From assembly GCA_019550975.1 (NCBI GenBank), contig SDWH01000004.1, forward strand, positions 1 to 64,000: DNA of 64,000 nucleotides, read 5' to 3'. The notes beneath the pieces were generated by a model. That model had not been told where the DNA came from and searched no databases. It saw only the letters and a list, made by a program, of their open reading frames with translations. Shown here piece after piece: positions 45,408-54,970 of this stretch (the stretch's first letter is position 1; each line of letters opens with the position of its first letter). Made by a program: the position numbers and the translations under genes. The stretch comes from Bacteroidales bacterium SW299. Its GTDB lineage: Bacteria; Bacteroidota; Bacteroidia; Bacteroidales; Bacteroidaceae.

Positions 45408-46565
45408 ATGGACAGGAAACGAAAAAGAATACTTCTATATATCTCTGCGGGAATCCTGCTGGCTGCCGCAATTTATGTCTCACTCCCTTATTACGCACGC
45501 CAAGCACTGATTCATCTGATGCCCGTCATCGACGACCTCAACACATTTCATCGTGACACGGTGCATAACACCCCTTCTGCGGTATGGTTCTGGCCCCATA
45601 CCAACGACTATAACCGTCATCGCCTTTCACCCGAAGATTCCGCTTATCTGGATGAGCTGAAAACTGTAGCCTTTCTCGTTATCCAGCACGACAGTATTGT
45701 ATTCGAGAGTTACCGGAACGGGTGGAACGACAGCCTTACATCCAACATCTATTCAGCAACAAAGACCATAGTAGGACTTCTTGCCGGAATAGCTCTTGAC
45801 GAAGGAAAAATCCACAACCTTGACGATCCGGTAAGCACTTACATTCCTCAATACACAAAAGGAAAACAAAAAGAAGTAACAGTCCGCAACCTGCTCACCA
45901 TGAGTGCCGGGATGGACTGGGACGAATCGTATGCCTCCCTGTTCTCCGTAACGACCCACGGCTATTACGGAAACGACCTGTACAAGCTAGTTACAGAACT
46001 GGATGTCAACGAACAACCCGGCATACAATATTCTTACCGGAGCGGCGAAACGCAGTTGCTGGCATTTGTCATCGAAGCCGCCACCGGACAGACGCTCAGC
46101 AAATATGCGGAAGAAAAATTATGGAAGCCGATGCAGGCGGAACGCAATGCCTACTGGCTTTTAGACAAGAAAGGCGGTGACGAGAAAGCATTCTGCTGCT
46201 TCCATACCACCGCCCGTGACATAGCGCGCCTTGCACGGCTCATGCTCCATCGCGGAAACTGGAACGGTCGGCAGCTTGTTTCGGAAAAGTACTTGAGCGA
46301 AGCCATGACTCCCGCATCCTACCTCAAAGACCAATGGGGCAAGGATTCGCTGGACTATTATGGTTTCCAGACATGGATCATGCACTACCGCGGACAGACA
46401 AACCCCTATATGCGCGGTATGCTCGGACAATATGCCATAGCTATCCCCTCACACGATGCGATCGTTGTCAGGTTGGGACACAAGCGAAGCGACATATACC
46501 GCCGTGAACTTACCACCGACATTATCCGTTACATGGACATCGCGATGAAAATACTCAACCGCTGA
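45408..46565 (+). CDS. Membrane-anchored serine hydrolase of the class C beta-lactamase family
   Basis: A 385-residue protein with an N-terminal membrane anchor/signal (ILLYISAGILLAAAIYV, 8-24) and a beta-lactamase/penicillin-binding fold. The catalytic SxxK is S116-A-T-K119 in NIYSATKTIVG, and the second motif Y-x-S/N is seen as YSYRSGE near 209. The third motif (HxG/KTG) seems to be GMLGQYAIA or similar, without the usual K/H-T-G. Activity might be esterase or peptidase rather than lactamase. A -7 box TATCTTTG lies at 45375-45382. It converges on the MalY gene three bases past its stop. Confidence 0.87.
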   Translation: MDRKRKRILLYISAGILLAAAIYVSLPYYARQALIHLMPVIDDLNTFHRDTVHNTPSAVWFWPHTNDYNRHRLSPEDSAYLDELKTVAFLVIQHDSIVFESYRNGWNDSLTSNIYSATKTIVGLLAGIALDEGKIHNLDDPVSTYIPQYTKGKQKEVTVRNLLTMSAGMDWDESYASLFSVTTHGYYGNDLYKLVTELDVNEQPGIQYSYRSGETQLLAFVIEAATGQTLSKYAEEKLWKPMQAERNAYWLLDKKGGDEKAFCCFHTTARDIARLARLMLHRGNWNGRQLVSEKYLSEAMTPASYLKDQWGKDSLDYYGFQTWIMHYRGQTNPYMRGMLGQYAIAIPSHDAIVVRLGHKRSDIYRRELTTDIIRYMDIAMKILNR

Positions 46566-46568
46566 CAA

Positions 46569-47735
46569 TTACTTGTTATTCTTCACGAAAGCAAGAAAAC
46601 GGTTCAGACCGTCCGCTACCCTTTCACGCGGACAGGCAAGATTCCAGCGCATGAAGTTATCGCCATCCTTACCATAAATCGCTCCCGCATTCAGCCAGAG
46701 CTTTGCTTCCTTCTGAAGCCTTACGCCCAGTTCTTCCGAAGGAATGTGAAGAGCGGAACAGTCCATCCATGCGAGGTAAGTGCCTTCAAGCACCGCCAGC
46801 GGAAATTCCGGCAGATTCACTGCACAGAAATCCTTCATGAACTTGTAGTTTTCCCCAATATAGCCTACGAGCTGGTCAAGCCATTCCTCCCCTTCATTGT
46901 ATGCCGCAATGGTAGCAATTACGCCGAACGGATTCACGTCGCACACTTCGTTGACATTGATGGCACGGTCTATCTTCCGGCGGATTTCATCGTCCGGAGC
47001 GATTATATTTGCAATCTGCAGTCCGGCAATGTTGAAAGCCTTGCTTGGAGAAATGCAGGTAACTGAATGCTTCAGGAATTCTTCAGAAATGGAAGCAAAC
47101 GGCAGATGCTTGTGTCCTGGATAAACCAGCTCGCAATGGATCTCGTCTGAAATGACCAGCACATTGTGACGGATGCAGATTTCGCCCAGCCTTACCAGCT
47201 CTTCATGCGTCCACACTCTTCCGGCTGGATTATGAGGATTGCAGAGAACCAGCACTTTGGCGCGCGGGTCTGCCGCCTTGCGCTCCAGATCTTCATAGTC
47301 CATACGGTAAGTCTGTCCGGCATAGATAAGCGGATTGCTCAAGATTTCACATCCGTTGTTACGCACCGAAGAAAAGAAACAGTTGTAAACAGGAGTCTGG
47401 AGAATCACCTTGTCACCCGGCTCAGTCATAGCCTTGATAATTGCCGAAATAGCCGGAACCACCCCCGAAGTATAAATGAACCAGTCCTTCTTTGTCTTCA
47501 AGCCGTGCCGGCGGTCCAACCAGCTGATTACAGCCTGGTAATATTCGTCCGGCACACGGGTATACCCGAAAATGCCGTGAGCCACACGTTTCTGTAATGC
47601 TTCCACGATGGCAGGGGCCGTTCGGAAGTCCATATCAGCCACCCACATGGGCAGCATCTCAGAATCGGCAGAAGCATCCCATTTGATACAGTTCGTGTTC
47701 CGCCTCGAAATCATTTCATCAAAATTGTATTTCAT
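46569..47735 (-). CDS. MalY/PatB-type aminotransferase (cystathionine beta-lyase-like)
   Basis: A 388-residue fold-type I PLP enzyme. It has LPMWVADMDF near the start, CNPHNPAGRVW (165-175), SDEIHCEL (197-203) and the PLP lysine K232 in SPSKAFNIAGLQ. MalY/PatB enzymes cleave C-S bonds (cystathionine, cysteine conjugates) to give pyruvate, ammonia and a thiol. The gene begins 18 bases after the MATE stop, so the two form an operon; export of a sulfur compound is possible but speculative. Confidence 0.93.
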   Translation of the reverse strand: MKYNFDEMISRRNTNCIKWDASADSEMLPMWVADMDFRTAPAIVEALQKRVAHGIFGYTRVPDEYYQAVISWLDRRHGLKTKKDWFIYTSGVVPAISAIIKAMTEPGDKVILQTPVYNCFFSSVRNNGCEILSNPLIYAGQTYRMDYEDLERKAADPRAKVLVLCNPHNPAGRVWTHEELVRLGEICIRHNVLVISDEIHCELVYPGHKHLPFASISEEFLKHSVTCISPSKAFNIAGLQIANIIAPDDEIRRKIDRAINVNEVCDVNPFGVIATIAAYNEGEEWLDQLVGYIGENYKFMKDFCAVNLPEFPLAVLEGTYLAWMDCSALHIPSEELGVRLQKEAKLWLNAGAIYGKDGDNFMRWNLACPRERVADGLNRFLAFVKNNK

Positions 47736-47753
47736 CTTCTATGCTAAAATATG

Positions 47754-49193
47754 TTAGGTTTGACTTATCTTGTATCGTTTTTCCATCCATTTGCCGCGCT
47801 CCAGACGTATCAGAAAAATCGTTCCGCGGAAACACAGCTCGATGCACATGGCCAGCCATACTCCTCGCAGCCCCATAGTCGGAGCCAGCCAGAAAGCGAG
47901 CGTCAGGCGCACCGCCCATATACTGAAGAAATTCATCAGACTGGGCACCAGCGTTCCGCCTGCACCCACAAACACACCGTATGCAACAATAGACGCAGCA
48001 AACATCGGTTCGGCAAACGCCTCTATGCGCAACACAGAAGTGCCCAGTGTGCGAATTTCTTCGACAGGCGTCATTATACCTATAATCTGGGGAGCGAACA
48101 CGTACATCAGCACGCCCATAAATGCCATTACGCCCATTCCCATATAAACCGTCATACGCGAGAATCTCCGTGTCAGCTCCCTTCTTCCGGCACCCAGACT
48201 CTGCCCCACCAAGGTTGTAGCCGCATCCGAAATACCGTAGCCCGGCATATAGCAAAGACTTTCGGCAGTGATGGCAAACGAATTGGCTGCAATGGCAATA
48301 ATGCCGAGCGGGGCCACGATTACAGTTGTCATGATTTGCGCCCCGCAGATCACCACATGCTCCAGTCCCATAGGCAGACTAATATGGGCTGCCTGCTTCA
48401 AAACGGCTCTGCGCGGAATAAACCGGCCCTTCTCGCCCGTAAGTTTCAGTTCAGGCGAGCGGGTAACCAGGTAACCCATCATCAACGCAGCCACAACGAC
48501 CTCGGCAAAAACCGTTCCCAAAGCAGCTCCTTCCACTCCCAAGCCTGCCCCCGGCATCCGGAACGTGCTGCCGAACAGCTCCACATCGCGCGTAGGGAAT
48601 ATCAGGAAGAAATTGAATATGACATCAAGCACACACATCAGTATGTTCAGCATACTCGGAATACGCATATTGCCGCTGCACCTGAGCATGCCTCCGGCAA
48701 GAAAGTTCAGTTGCAGCATAGGCAAGAAAAGCGAAAAAATGAGAAAGTACAGCGAAGAATCGCGCCGTATAACCGGATCTCCTCCCAGCCAACGGGGAAG
48801 CGAACCGCTGATGGCTACCCCGGCCAGTCCAAGCAGCAGACTGAAGACAAAGACGGAAACGATTGACTGGCGCAGCACAGCCCGCGCCCTTTCCATATCG
48901 CCGGCTCCTATCAGATGCGCCACCTGCACGGAGAAACCCGTAGCCGCAGCAGAACATACTCCCCAAAACAGCCACGTTGTTGTAGATACCAGTCCGATGG
49001 AAGCCGACGCATTGGCTCCCAGACTTCCCACCATCGACGCATCGATATACTGCATAAGGATGGACGAAAGCTGCGCCACAATTGCGGGCACACTCAGTTG
49101 GACGGTCAGCCATAATTGCTGCCTTCCTGTCATGGGCTTTCCCTGACGGATCATCGCCAGCAGGCTGTTGGTTTCGTTCTTTATCTTGCTCAC
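47754..49193 (-). CDS. MATE-family multidrug/cation efflux transporter
   Basis: A polytopic inner-membrane exporter with about twelve helices in two homologous halves of six; typical segments are VQLSVPAIVAQLSSILMQYIDASMVG at the start (shown in pieces in the literature as the first MATE helix), LGANASASIGLVSTTTWLF and GYGISDAATTLVGQSLGAG. Driven by Na+ or H+; substrate unknown. The start is doubtful: the longest frame begins at ATG 49220, but a -7-like box TATTTTTG on the minus strand covers 49225-49218, so I favour GTG 49193 (or ATG 49154, just before IRQGKPM). Confidence 0.9.
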   Translation of the reverse strand: MSKIKNETNSLLAMIRQGKPMTGRQQLWLTVQLSVPAIVAQLSSILMQYIDASMVGSLGANASASIGLVSTTTWLFWGVCSAAATGFSVQVAHLIGAGDMERARAVLRQSIVSVFVFSLLLGLAGVAISGSLPRWLGGDPVIRRDSSLYFLIFSLFLPMLQLNFLAGGMLRCSGNMRIPSMLNILMCVLDVIFNFFLIFPTRDVELFGSTFRMPGAGLGVEGAALGTVFAEVVVAALMMGYLVTRSPELKLTGEKGRFIPRRAVLKQAAHISLPMGLEHVVICGAQIMTTVIVAPLGIIAIAANSFAITAESLCYMPGYGISDAATTLVGQSLGAGRRELTRRFSRMTVYMGMGVMAFMGVLMYVFAPQIIGIMTPVEEIRTLGTSVLRIEAFAEPMFAASIVAYGVFVGAGGTLVPSLMNFFSIWAVRLTLAFWLAPTMGLRGVWLAMCIELCFRGTIFLIRLERGKWMEKRYKISQT

Positions 49194-49400
49194 TTTGTTT
49201 TTCTCTTTTTGACGCTGCAAAAATACAAGGATTGTCTGATATATGTTGTATATAAATTACGGCTTTCACAGATAATAACAGAAAAAGAAGGCTTGTCCTT
49301 TTCTTCGAGAGAAATTGCGAATTGTGTAACGAAGAACTGCCTGGTGCGCGTAGCAGACAAAATCCTGCCGGTGCACCGCTGGATTTCAATTTTTTCAGTT

Positions 49401-49408
49401 TAACTTTG
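49401..49408 (+). promoter_or_regulatory. -7 box of the tricorn-like protease gene
   Basis: TAACTTTG, matching TAnnTTTG, 33 bases ahead of the ATG at 49442. No clear -33 partner. Confidence 0.45.
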
Positions 49409-49441
49409 TAATGGTTTAATCAAAAAAAACACAGAAGCAAC

Positions 49442-52400
49442 ATGAAGAAGCAATTCCTTTTCTCCCTGCTCGCCCTCAGCGCGGCGACGGGAGCCAAAGC
49501 CGACGGCAACGAAGCACGGCTGCTCCGCTTCCCCGCCACAAACGGCACGGACATCGTATTCTCCTACGCCGGCGACCTCTACACAGCACCCATTGCAGGC
49601 GGTGAGGCCCGAAGGCTGACATCGCACGTGGGCTATGAAATCTTTCCGCGTTTCTCGCCCGACGGCAAAACCATTGCTTTCACCGGCGAGTATGACGGCA
49701 ACCGCGAGGTTTATATTATTCCAGCCGACGGAGGCGAACCCCGGCGTCTGACCTACACCGCTACCAATGCGCGCGACGATGTGGGAGACCGCATGGGGCC
49801 TAACAACATCGTGATGACCTGGACACCCAACGGCGAAGGTGTCGTCTACCGCAACCGCATCAGCGACGGCTTCGACGGACGCTTGTGGACAGCGCCTCTG
49901 TCTGACGGCATGCCTCAAGCTCTCCCTCTGCCCGAAGGCGGCTTTTGCAGCTATGCACCGGACGGCAAACGAATGGCCTACAACCGCGTCTTCCGCGAAT
50001 TCCGCAACTGGAAATATTACCGTGGCGGCATGGCAGATGATATATGGCTTTACGATCCCGATGCCAAGAAAGTAGAGAATTTAACAAACAACGTGGCACA
50101 AGATATCTGCCCCATGTGGATCGGCGATGACATCTATTTTATCTCCGACCGCGACCGGACAATGAACCTTTTCGTCTACCACACCGCTACCCGACAGACG
50201 GAGAAAATAACCGACTATACCGACTACGACATCAAATTCCCCAGCACCGACGGCAAGCAGATTGTGTATGAATATGCCGGTTACCTCTACCGTTTCGATC
50301 CGCAGACAGGCAAGAACGAGCAGATCCGCATCACGCTCAACGCTGAAAACATCTATGCCCGCACCGAACAGAAGCATGTAGCCGACTATGTGACCGCAGC
50401 CAGACTTTCGGCCGACGGTAAACGCCTGGCCGTAACCGCACGTGGCGAAGTATTCGACGTGCCCGCCACAAAAGGTGTAACGCGCAACATTTCCCGTACC
50501 CCCGGTGCCAACGAACGCGAAGCCGACTGGAGTCCTGACGGACGATACATAGCCTACATCTCCGACCGCACGGGTGAAACTGAAATCTACTTGCAACCCG
50601 CTGAAGGAGGCGAACCCGTCCAACTGACCACAGGCAACGACACCTACATCCGCAGCCTCAGTTGGAGTCCCGACAGCAAGACTGTACTCTACACTGACCG
50701 CAAGAACCGTATTGTCACCGTAGACGTGGCCTCCAAGACAAAAAACATAGTCATGCAGAATCCCGAACAAGAATTCTACGGCGTGAACTTCTCACCGGAC
50801 AGCCGCTGGATAACCTACACCAAGCCTGCTGCCAACGACTTTTCGGTAGTCTATGTCTACAACCTGGCCACAAAACAGGAATATCCCGTTACGGAGAAAT
50901 GGTACAATTCCTCTTCGCCCGTATTCAGCACTGACGGCAAATACCTGATTTTTGAATCCGACCGTGACTTCAACCCCATCTACGGACGTCTGGAATGGAA
51001 CCATGTCTACACCCGCATGGGCGGCATTTACCTGGCTCTGCTGACAAACGACACGCCTTCGCCTTTCCTGCCCGCAGACGAAGCGGTGAACAGCGACAAG
51101 GAAGAGGAAGGCGGCAAAGTTCCTGCCAAGGACGCGAAGAAGAAAGATATCAAGACTGAAGACAAGGCTGTGGAGATTGCTCCCGAAGGAATCGCAGGCC
51201 GTATCGTCAAGCTGCCCTTATCTGCCGGCAACTACTGGAACCTGTACAGCGACGGACAAACCGTGTGGTACTACGGCGACAATGGCACGCACGCCTTCAG
51301 TCTGAAAGACCAGAAGGACGAACTGATAGCCGAAAATGCTGTCATGGCACCCATGGATGGCAGCAAAAAGGTTCTCTACATGCGCGGCAACTCCCTCTAT
51401 GTGGGCGAACTGTCCACACAAAAGGTTACACTGGACAACAAGGTATGTCTGGATGACATGGTGGCTCCGATAGACTATCAACAGGAATGGGCACAAATCT
51501 TCGACGAAGCCTGGCGTGCCTACCGCGACGGCTTCTACGTAGAAAACATGCACGGGGTGGACTGGAAAGCCATCAAGGAGAAATATGCCGTGCTGCTGCC
51601 TTATGTCAAGACACGCCTCGACCTGAACTATATCATCGGCGCAATGATTGCCGAACTGGCATGCGGACATGCTTACGTCAACCCCGGTGAATATCCAAAG
51701 CCCGAACGTATCGGCATGGGCCTGCTGGGTGCCGAACTGAGCCGCGACGAGCAAACAGGCTTCTACCGTATCGACAGAATACTTCCCGGCGCACCTTATA
51801 GCGAAAAGCTCCGCTCGCCTCTCACCGAACCGGGCATGAACATTGAAGAGGGCGACTATATCACAGCCATCGACGGTGTGCCTACCACCTCCGTGCGCAA
51901 CATCTACCAGCTCCTTATCGGCAAAGCAGGCGTACTGACCGAACTGAGCGTCAGCTCCAAGGCCGCAGCCGACGGTGCCCGCAAGGTTGTGGTAAGACCC
52001 ACGGACAACGAATATCCGCTCTATCACTATAACTGGGTGCAAAAGAACCTGCGCCGTGTGGAAGAAGCCACCGATGGGCGCGTAGGATATATCTATATCC
52101 CCGATATGGGACCTGAGGGCCTGAACGAATTTGCCCGCTACTTCTACCCGCAGCTCGACAAAGAAGCCCTCATCATCGACGACCGGGCCAACGGCGGAGG
52201 CAACGTATCGCCCATGATCATCGAGCGCCTGCTCCGCAAGCCCTACCGCATGACCATGTCGCGCACGTCTACCCGGACAGGCACCATTCCCGATGCCACA
52301 CAGTACGGCCCGAAAATCCTGCTCATCAACAAATATTCGGCTTCTGACGGCGACCTATTCCCCTGGAGTTTCAAAGCCAACAAGCTGGGTACGGTCATCG

Positions 52401-52696
52401 GTACCCGCACATGGGGAGGCATCGTGGGCATCAGCGGTTCCCTGCCCTATATGGACGGCACAGACATCCGCGTGCCATTCTTCACCAACTACGATGCCAA
52501 GACCGGCCAGTGGATTGTGGAGAACCACGGCGTTGATCCGGACATCCTCATCGACAACGATCCCATCCGGGAACAATCCGGTACAGACCAGCAGTTGGAA
52601 AAGGCCATCGAAGTAGCTCTCGAGCAGTTGAAAGAGCGCAAGCCTCTGCCAGGCGTTCCTGAGCCTCGGACAATGAAAGATCTGGGAGTGAAATGA
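49442..52696 (+). CDS. Secreted tricorn-like S41 peptidase
   Basis: A 1084-residue periplasmic protease with a Sec signal (MKKQFLFSLLALSAATGAKA). The N-terminal 600 residues are WD40-like/PD40 beta-propeller blades (for example FPRFSPDGKTIAFTGEYDG and ADWSPDGRYIAYISDRTG), followed by a C1 helical domain, a PDZ domain (about 760-850, EEGDYITAIDGVPTTSV) and the S41 catalytic core with DDRANGGGNVSPMI and the nucleophile serine in NKYSASDGDLFPW. This is the order in archaeal tricorn protease. It probably trims peptides in the periplasm. A stand-alone gene with terminator. Confidence 0.93.
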   Translation: MKKQFLFSLLALSAATGAKADGNEARLLRFPATNGTDIVFSYAGDLYTAPIAGGEARRLTSHVGYEIFPRFSPDGKTIAFTGEYDGNREVYIIPADGGEPRRLTYTATNARDDVGDRMGPNNIVMTWTPNGEGVVYRNRISDGFDGRLWTAPLSDGMPQALPLPEGGFCSYAPDGKRMAYNRVFREFRNWKYYRGGMADDIWLYDPDAKKVENLTNNVAQDICPMWIGDDIYFISDRDRTMNLFVYHTATRQTEKITDYTDYDIKFPSTDGKQIVYEYAGYLYRFDPQTGKNEQIRITLNAENIYARTEQKHVADYVTAARLSADGKRLAVTARGEVFDVPATKGVTRNISRTPGANEREADWSPDGRYIAYISDRTGETEIYLQPAEGGEPVQLTTGNDTYIRSLSWSPDSKTVLYTDRKNRIVTVDVASKTKNIVMQNPEQEFYGVNFSPDSRWITYTKPAANDFSVVYVYNLATKQEYPVTEKWYNSSSPVFSTDGKYLIFESDRDFNPIYGRLEWNHVYTRMGGIYLALLTNDTPSPFLPADEAVNSDKEEEGGKVPAKDAKKKDIKTEDKAVEIAPEGIAGRIVKLPLSAGNYWNLYSDGQTVWYYGDNGTHAFSLKDQKDELIAENAVMAPMDGSKKVLYMRGNSLYVGELSTQKVTLDNKVCLDDMVAPIDYQQEWAQIFDEAWRAYRDGFYVENMHGVDWKAIKEKYAVLLPYVKTRLDLNYIIGAMIAELACGHAYVNPGEYPKPERIGMGLLGAELSRDEQTGFYRIDRILPGAPYSEKLRSPLTEPGMNIEEGDYITAIDGVPTTSVRNIYQLLIGKAGVLTELSVSSKAAADGARKVVVRPTDNEYPLYHYNWVQKNLRRVEEATDGRVGYIYIPDMGPEGLNEFARYFYPQLDKEALIIDDRANGGGNVSPMIIERLLRKPYRMTMSRTSTRTGTIPDATQYGPKILLINKYSASDGDLFPWSFKANKLGTVIGTRTWGGIVGISGSLPYMDGTDIRVPFFTNYDAKTGQWIVENHGVDPDILIDNDPIREQSGTDQQLEKAIEVALEQLKERKPLPGVPEPRTMKDLGVK

Positions 52697-52749
52697 TTCC
52701 GGAAATGCCAGAACCTGTTTTTTAACGACAGCATTCATTTCTGACCAAC

Positions 52750-52794
52750 GGGAACATAGCGGCAACGGCATCAAGCGACAGCCGCTATGTTCCC
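52750..52794 (+). terminator. Terminator of the tricorn-like protease gene
   Basis: Perfect 14-base stem (GGGAACATAGCGGC at 52750-52763 and its complement at 52781-52794) followed by AATTTTTAAG. Confidence 0.85.
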
Positions 52795-52908
52795 AATTTT
52801 TAAGCGTACCCATATCCGGCTCTGCCCCAGTCCGGACATCGCTTTCAAGAATGCTTTTCTGCTTTCGGAACATGCGCCGGCATCCCGCAGTTATCAGCTG
52901 CTTTCTTT

Positions 52909-53607
52909 TCAATTGGCGGCCGGCGAAACATAATTTATATCCTCCAGCCAGTCTGCCAGCATAGAATGACAGGCAGCAGTCTGCGACGAACGTATCCACA
53001 AGCTGGGTTCCATGAAATTCCCTTCCGGAATAAGGCGCTCGGCATCTGCTTCCACACCGCTGATGCCGCTGCTTGCACTCGACACGACAAGCCCGATATG
53101 CTTGCCAGCCATCCGATCACCGTACCTGAAGAGAAAGGTCTGCATCGGAGCGGCCATGTTGCTCCACCACAACGGAGCGGCTACAATGATGATGTCATAC
53201 TCATCCAGATTGTCTGCTGTCGTCCGGATGTCAGGGTAAGATGAAGCATCATCCGGATTGTTCCGTATGGCAGAAATCAGAGCACTCCCTACAGCATAGT
53301 TGTTGGCCGCATAGTCAATTCCCTCTTCGGCCGGCTCTACGCGCAGCACATCCGCATCGATCTGGGTCTGCAAATCAGAAACAATGGTATGCACATTGTT
53401 CGTGAAACTGTAATATACGATCAACGTATTTCCCGTCACCGGATCATCCGCCGCGCCAAGTTCTCCCCCATTACCACTGTCGACATCTTCCCCGTTGCTT
53501 CCGGGCTCTTCCGTCGGAGGTTCCTCCGTTGCCGGTTCGTTATCACTACAGGCTACAAAGCCTAATGTCAGTACTGTCATAAGCAGAAGATAAAAGAACT
53601 TTTTCAT
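52909..53607 (-). CDS. Flavodoxin-domain lipoprotein
   Basis: A 232-residue exported protein: lipoprotein signal (LLLMTVLTLGFVAC), an acidic Pro/Gly-rich spacer (about 22-55) and a flavodoxin domain with FMN phosphate loop YYSFTNNVHTI near 64 and PLWWSNMAAPMQTFL at the FMN ring. Unusual in that a flavodoxin is tethered outside the cytoplasm; it would serve periplasmic redox or reduce quinones at the membrane surface. The start at 53607 is chosen for the signal. It opens the long minus-strand redox region seen to the right but is separated from it by about 190 bases. Confidence 0.88.
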   Translation of the reverse strand: MKKFFYLLLMTVLTLGFVACSDNEPATEEPPTEEPGSNGEDVDSGNGGELGAADDPVTGNTLIVYYSFTNNVHTIVSDLQTQIDADVLRVEPAEEGIDYAANNYAVGSALISAIRNNPDDASSYPDIRTTADNLDEYDIIIVAAPLWWSNMAAPMQTFLFRYGDRMAGKHIGLVVSSASSGISGVEADAERLIPEGNFMEPSLWIRSSQTAACHSMLADWLEDINYVSPAAN

Positions 53608-53797
53608 ACGTATTTTATTTTTAGAAGATTTTCCATTCAAGCAATATTCACAAAACAGAAGCACGTCCCCGATAACATCCGAAAAATAAGCCTGAGCAAA
53701 ATTAAACGACAGACTCTTAATGAATGAAGATATTGTGCATATTTCTCAAATCACAGGCTTTTATTCCGGAGAAGTCTGTAAAACAGACAAACAGCCC

Positions 53798-54811
53798 TTA
53801 AGGTTCCGCCAGTCCGACCAATTCCGACGGATTGCGGCGTACCAGCAAGTCCACATCCTCCTGAGCCAGTCCGTTCCGTAACAGAGCCTCAATGCAGCGG
53901 CGCATTCCCTCAATCGGGTGCGGCATACCTGCCTGCCCCAGGTCTGTCGTAATGAAACTCCGTTCCGGATTGATGCGGGCAAAGGCAGCAAACGCCTCAT
54001 CACTCAGCCGGATGAAGTCCGGCAACCCGGTTCCCGGTCCCCAAAGGTTGGTAAGGTAACTGTATTCTATCCATGCGCCGAGATCGATGCAACGTTTTAT
54101 CTGCTCGTGGGTCATCGTCCAGATGCCGGAATTGGCATGAGTGACGACAAATTTCCCTACACCCACCTCGCGTGCCTTGCGTGCCAGCGTGATACATTCT
54201 TCGGGCGAAGAATGGCCGGTGGCAAAGATGATGCCGGCCTCCGCACAGATTTCCATAACACGCACCACTTCAGGCAACACCCTGCCACTGTCGTCCAGCA
54301 CAGGTATACCCTCTTTCTTGCCGCAGCAGCTCAGATTCTGATACACGGCATCCTGCGTAGGCATCCAGATGCACCGGCACAATCCTCCGGTAGTGTTCAC
54401 CGCTTTCTCGGCAGCAAAGGGATTAACCCGCCCGCCATGCACACGGTTCATGCACATGCTGCCGAACACCTCGAAATCTGGTACTGCCTGACGGATAAGA
54501 TAAGCGCGGTCGTGACAACTGAAGTCGTTAGATTTGAACATTACAGCACGATAACCCGTCCGCCGGGCATCACGGACAAACGAAAGTTCGTCCGTGATCC
54601 GAACTTTGCTGTCGGGGGCACAATGCAAATGAATGTCGCACACACCGTGCAGCATTCCGTCCGCTGTATTTCCCGACTGTTCTTTTGGGCTTTTTCCTGA
54701 CACGAAAGCACCGGCAGAAAGCATACTGCCTGCCATCACCGCACTGCCTGCCGCCACGCTCCGCTTCAGAAACGTGCGGCGTGAGATAGTCGTTTTCAAT
54801 TCCTCATACAT
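53798..54811 (-). CDS. DUF6282-like metal-dependent hydrolase with twin-arginine-like signal
   Basis: A 337-residue protein, related to DUF6282/amidohydrolase-like proteins. The N-terminus has SRRTFLKRSVAAG (R11-R12), a twin-arginine-type signal followed by a hydrophobic segment. The core contains a metal-site start GVCDIHLHCAPDS (HxH), then FATGHSSPEECI and FVVTHANSG with further histidines, and FITTDLGQAG near the end: the spacing seen in TIM-barrel amidohydrolases. Substrate unknown. It is the last gene of the one-way redox cluster. Confidence 0.75.
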   Translation of the reverse strand: MYEELKTTISRRTFLKRSVAAGSAVMAGSMLSAGAFVSGKSPKEQSGNTADGMLHGVCDIHLHCAPDSKVRITDELSFVRDARRTGYRAVMFKSNDFSCHDRAYLIRQAVPDFEVFGSMCMNRVHGGRVNPFAAEKAVNTTGGLCRCIWMPTQDAVYQNLSCCGKKEGIPVLDDSGRVLPEVVRVMEICAEAGIIFATGHSSPEECITLARKAREVGVGKFVVTHANSGIWTMTHEQIKRCIDLGAWIEYSYLTNLWGPGTGLPDFIRLSDEAFAAFARINPERSFITTDLGQAGMPHPIEGMRRCIEALLRNGLAQEDVDLLVRRNPSELVGLAEP

Positions 54812-54970
54812 TTTTATAAAGCAATCCTGATTTCCTACAAGCTTGTGCGTATTTTCACCTGTCTGCAACACCAAGAAGAACAATAGCAAAAGCTTTATTT
54901 GCAGCATAGACAATCAGCTGCATATCAAATGAGAGCAGGTTTCTGTTTCGGCACCCCCACTGTTCAAGCT

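Noticed and set aside
47751-48866. 371-codon frame opposite the MATE gene
   Set aside because: Basic, low-complexity translation antisense to a clear transporter gene.
51218-52042. 274-codon frame opposite the tricorn-like protease
   Set aside because: Antisense shadow of a well-supported gene.
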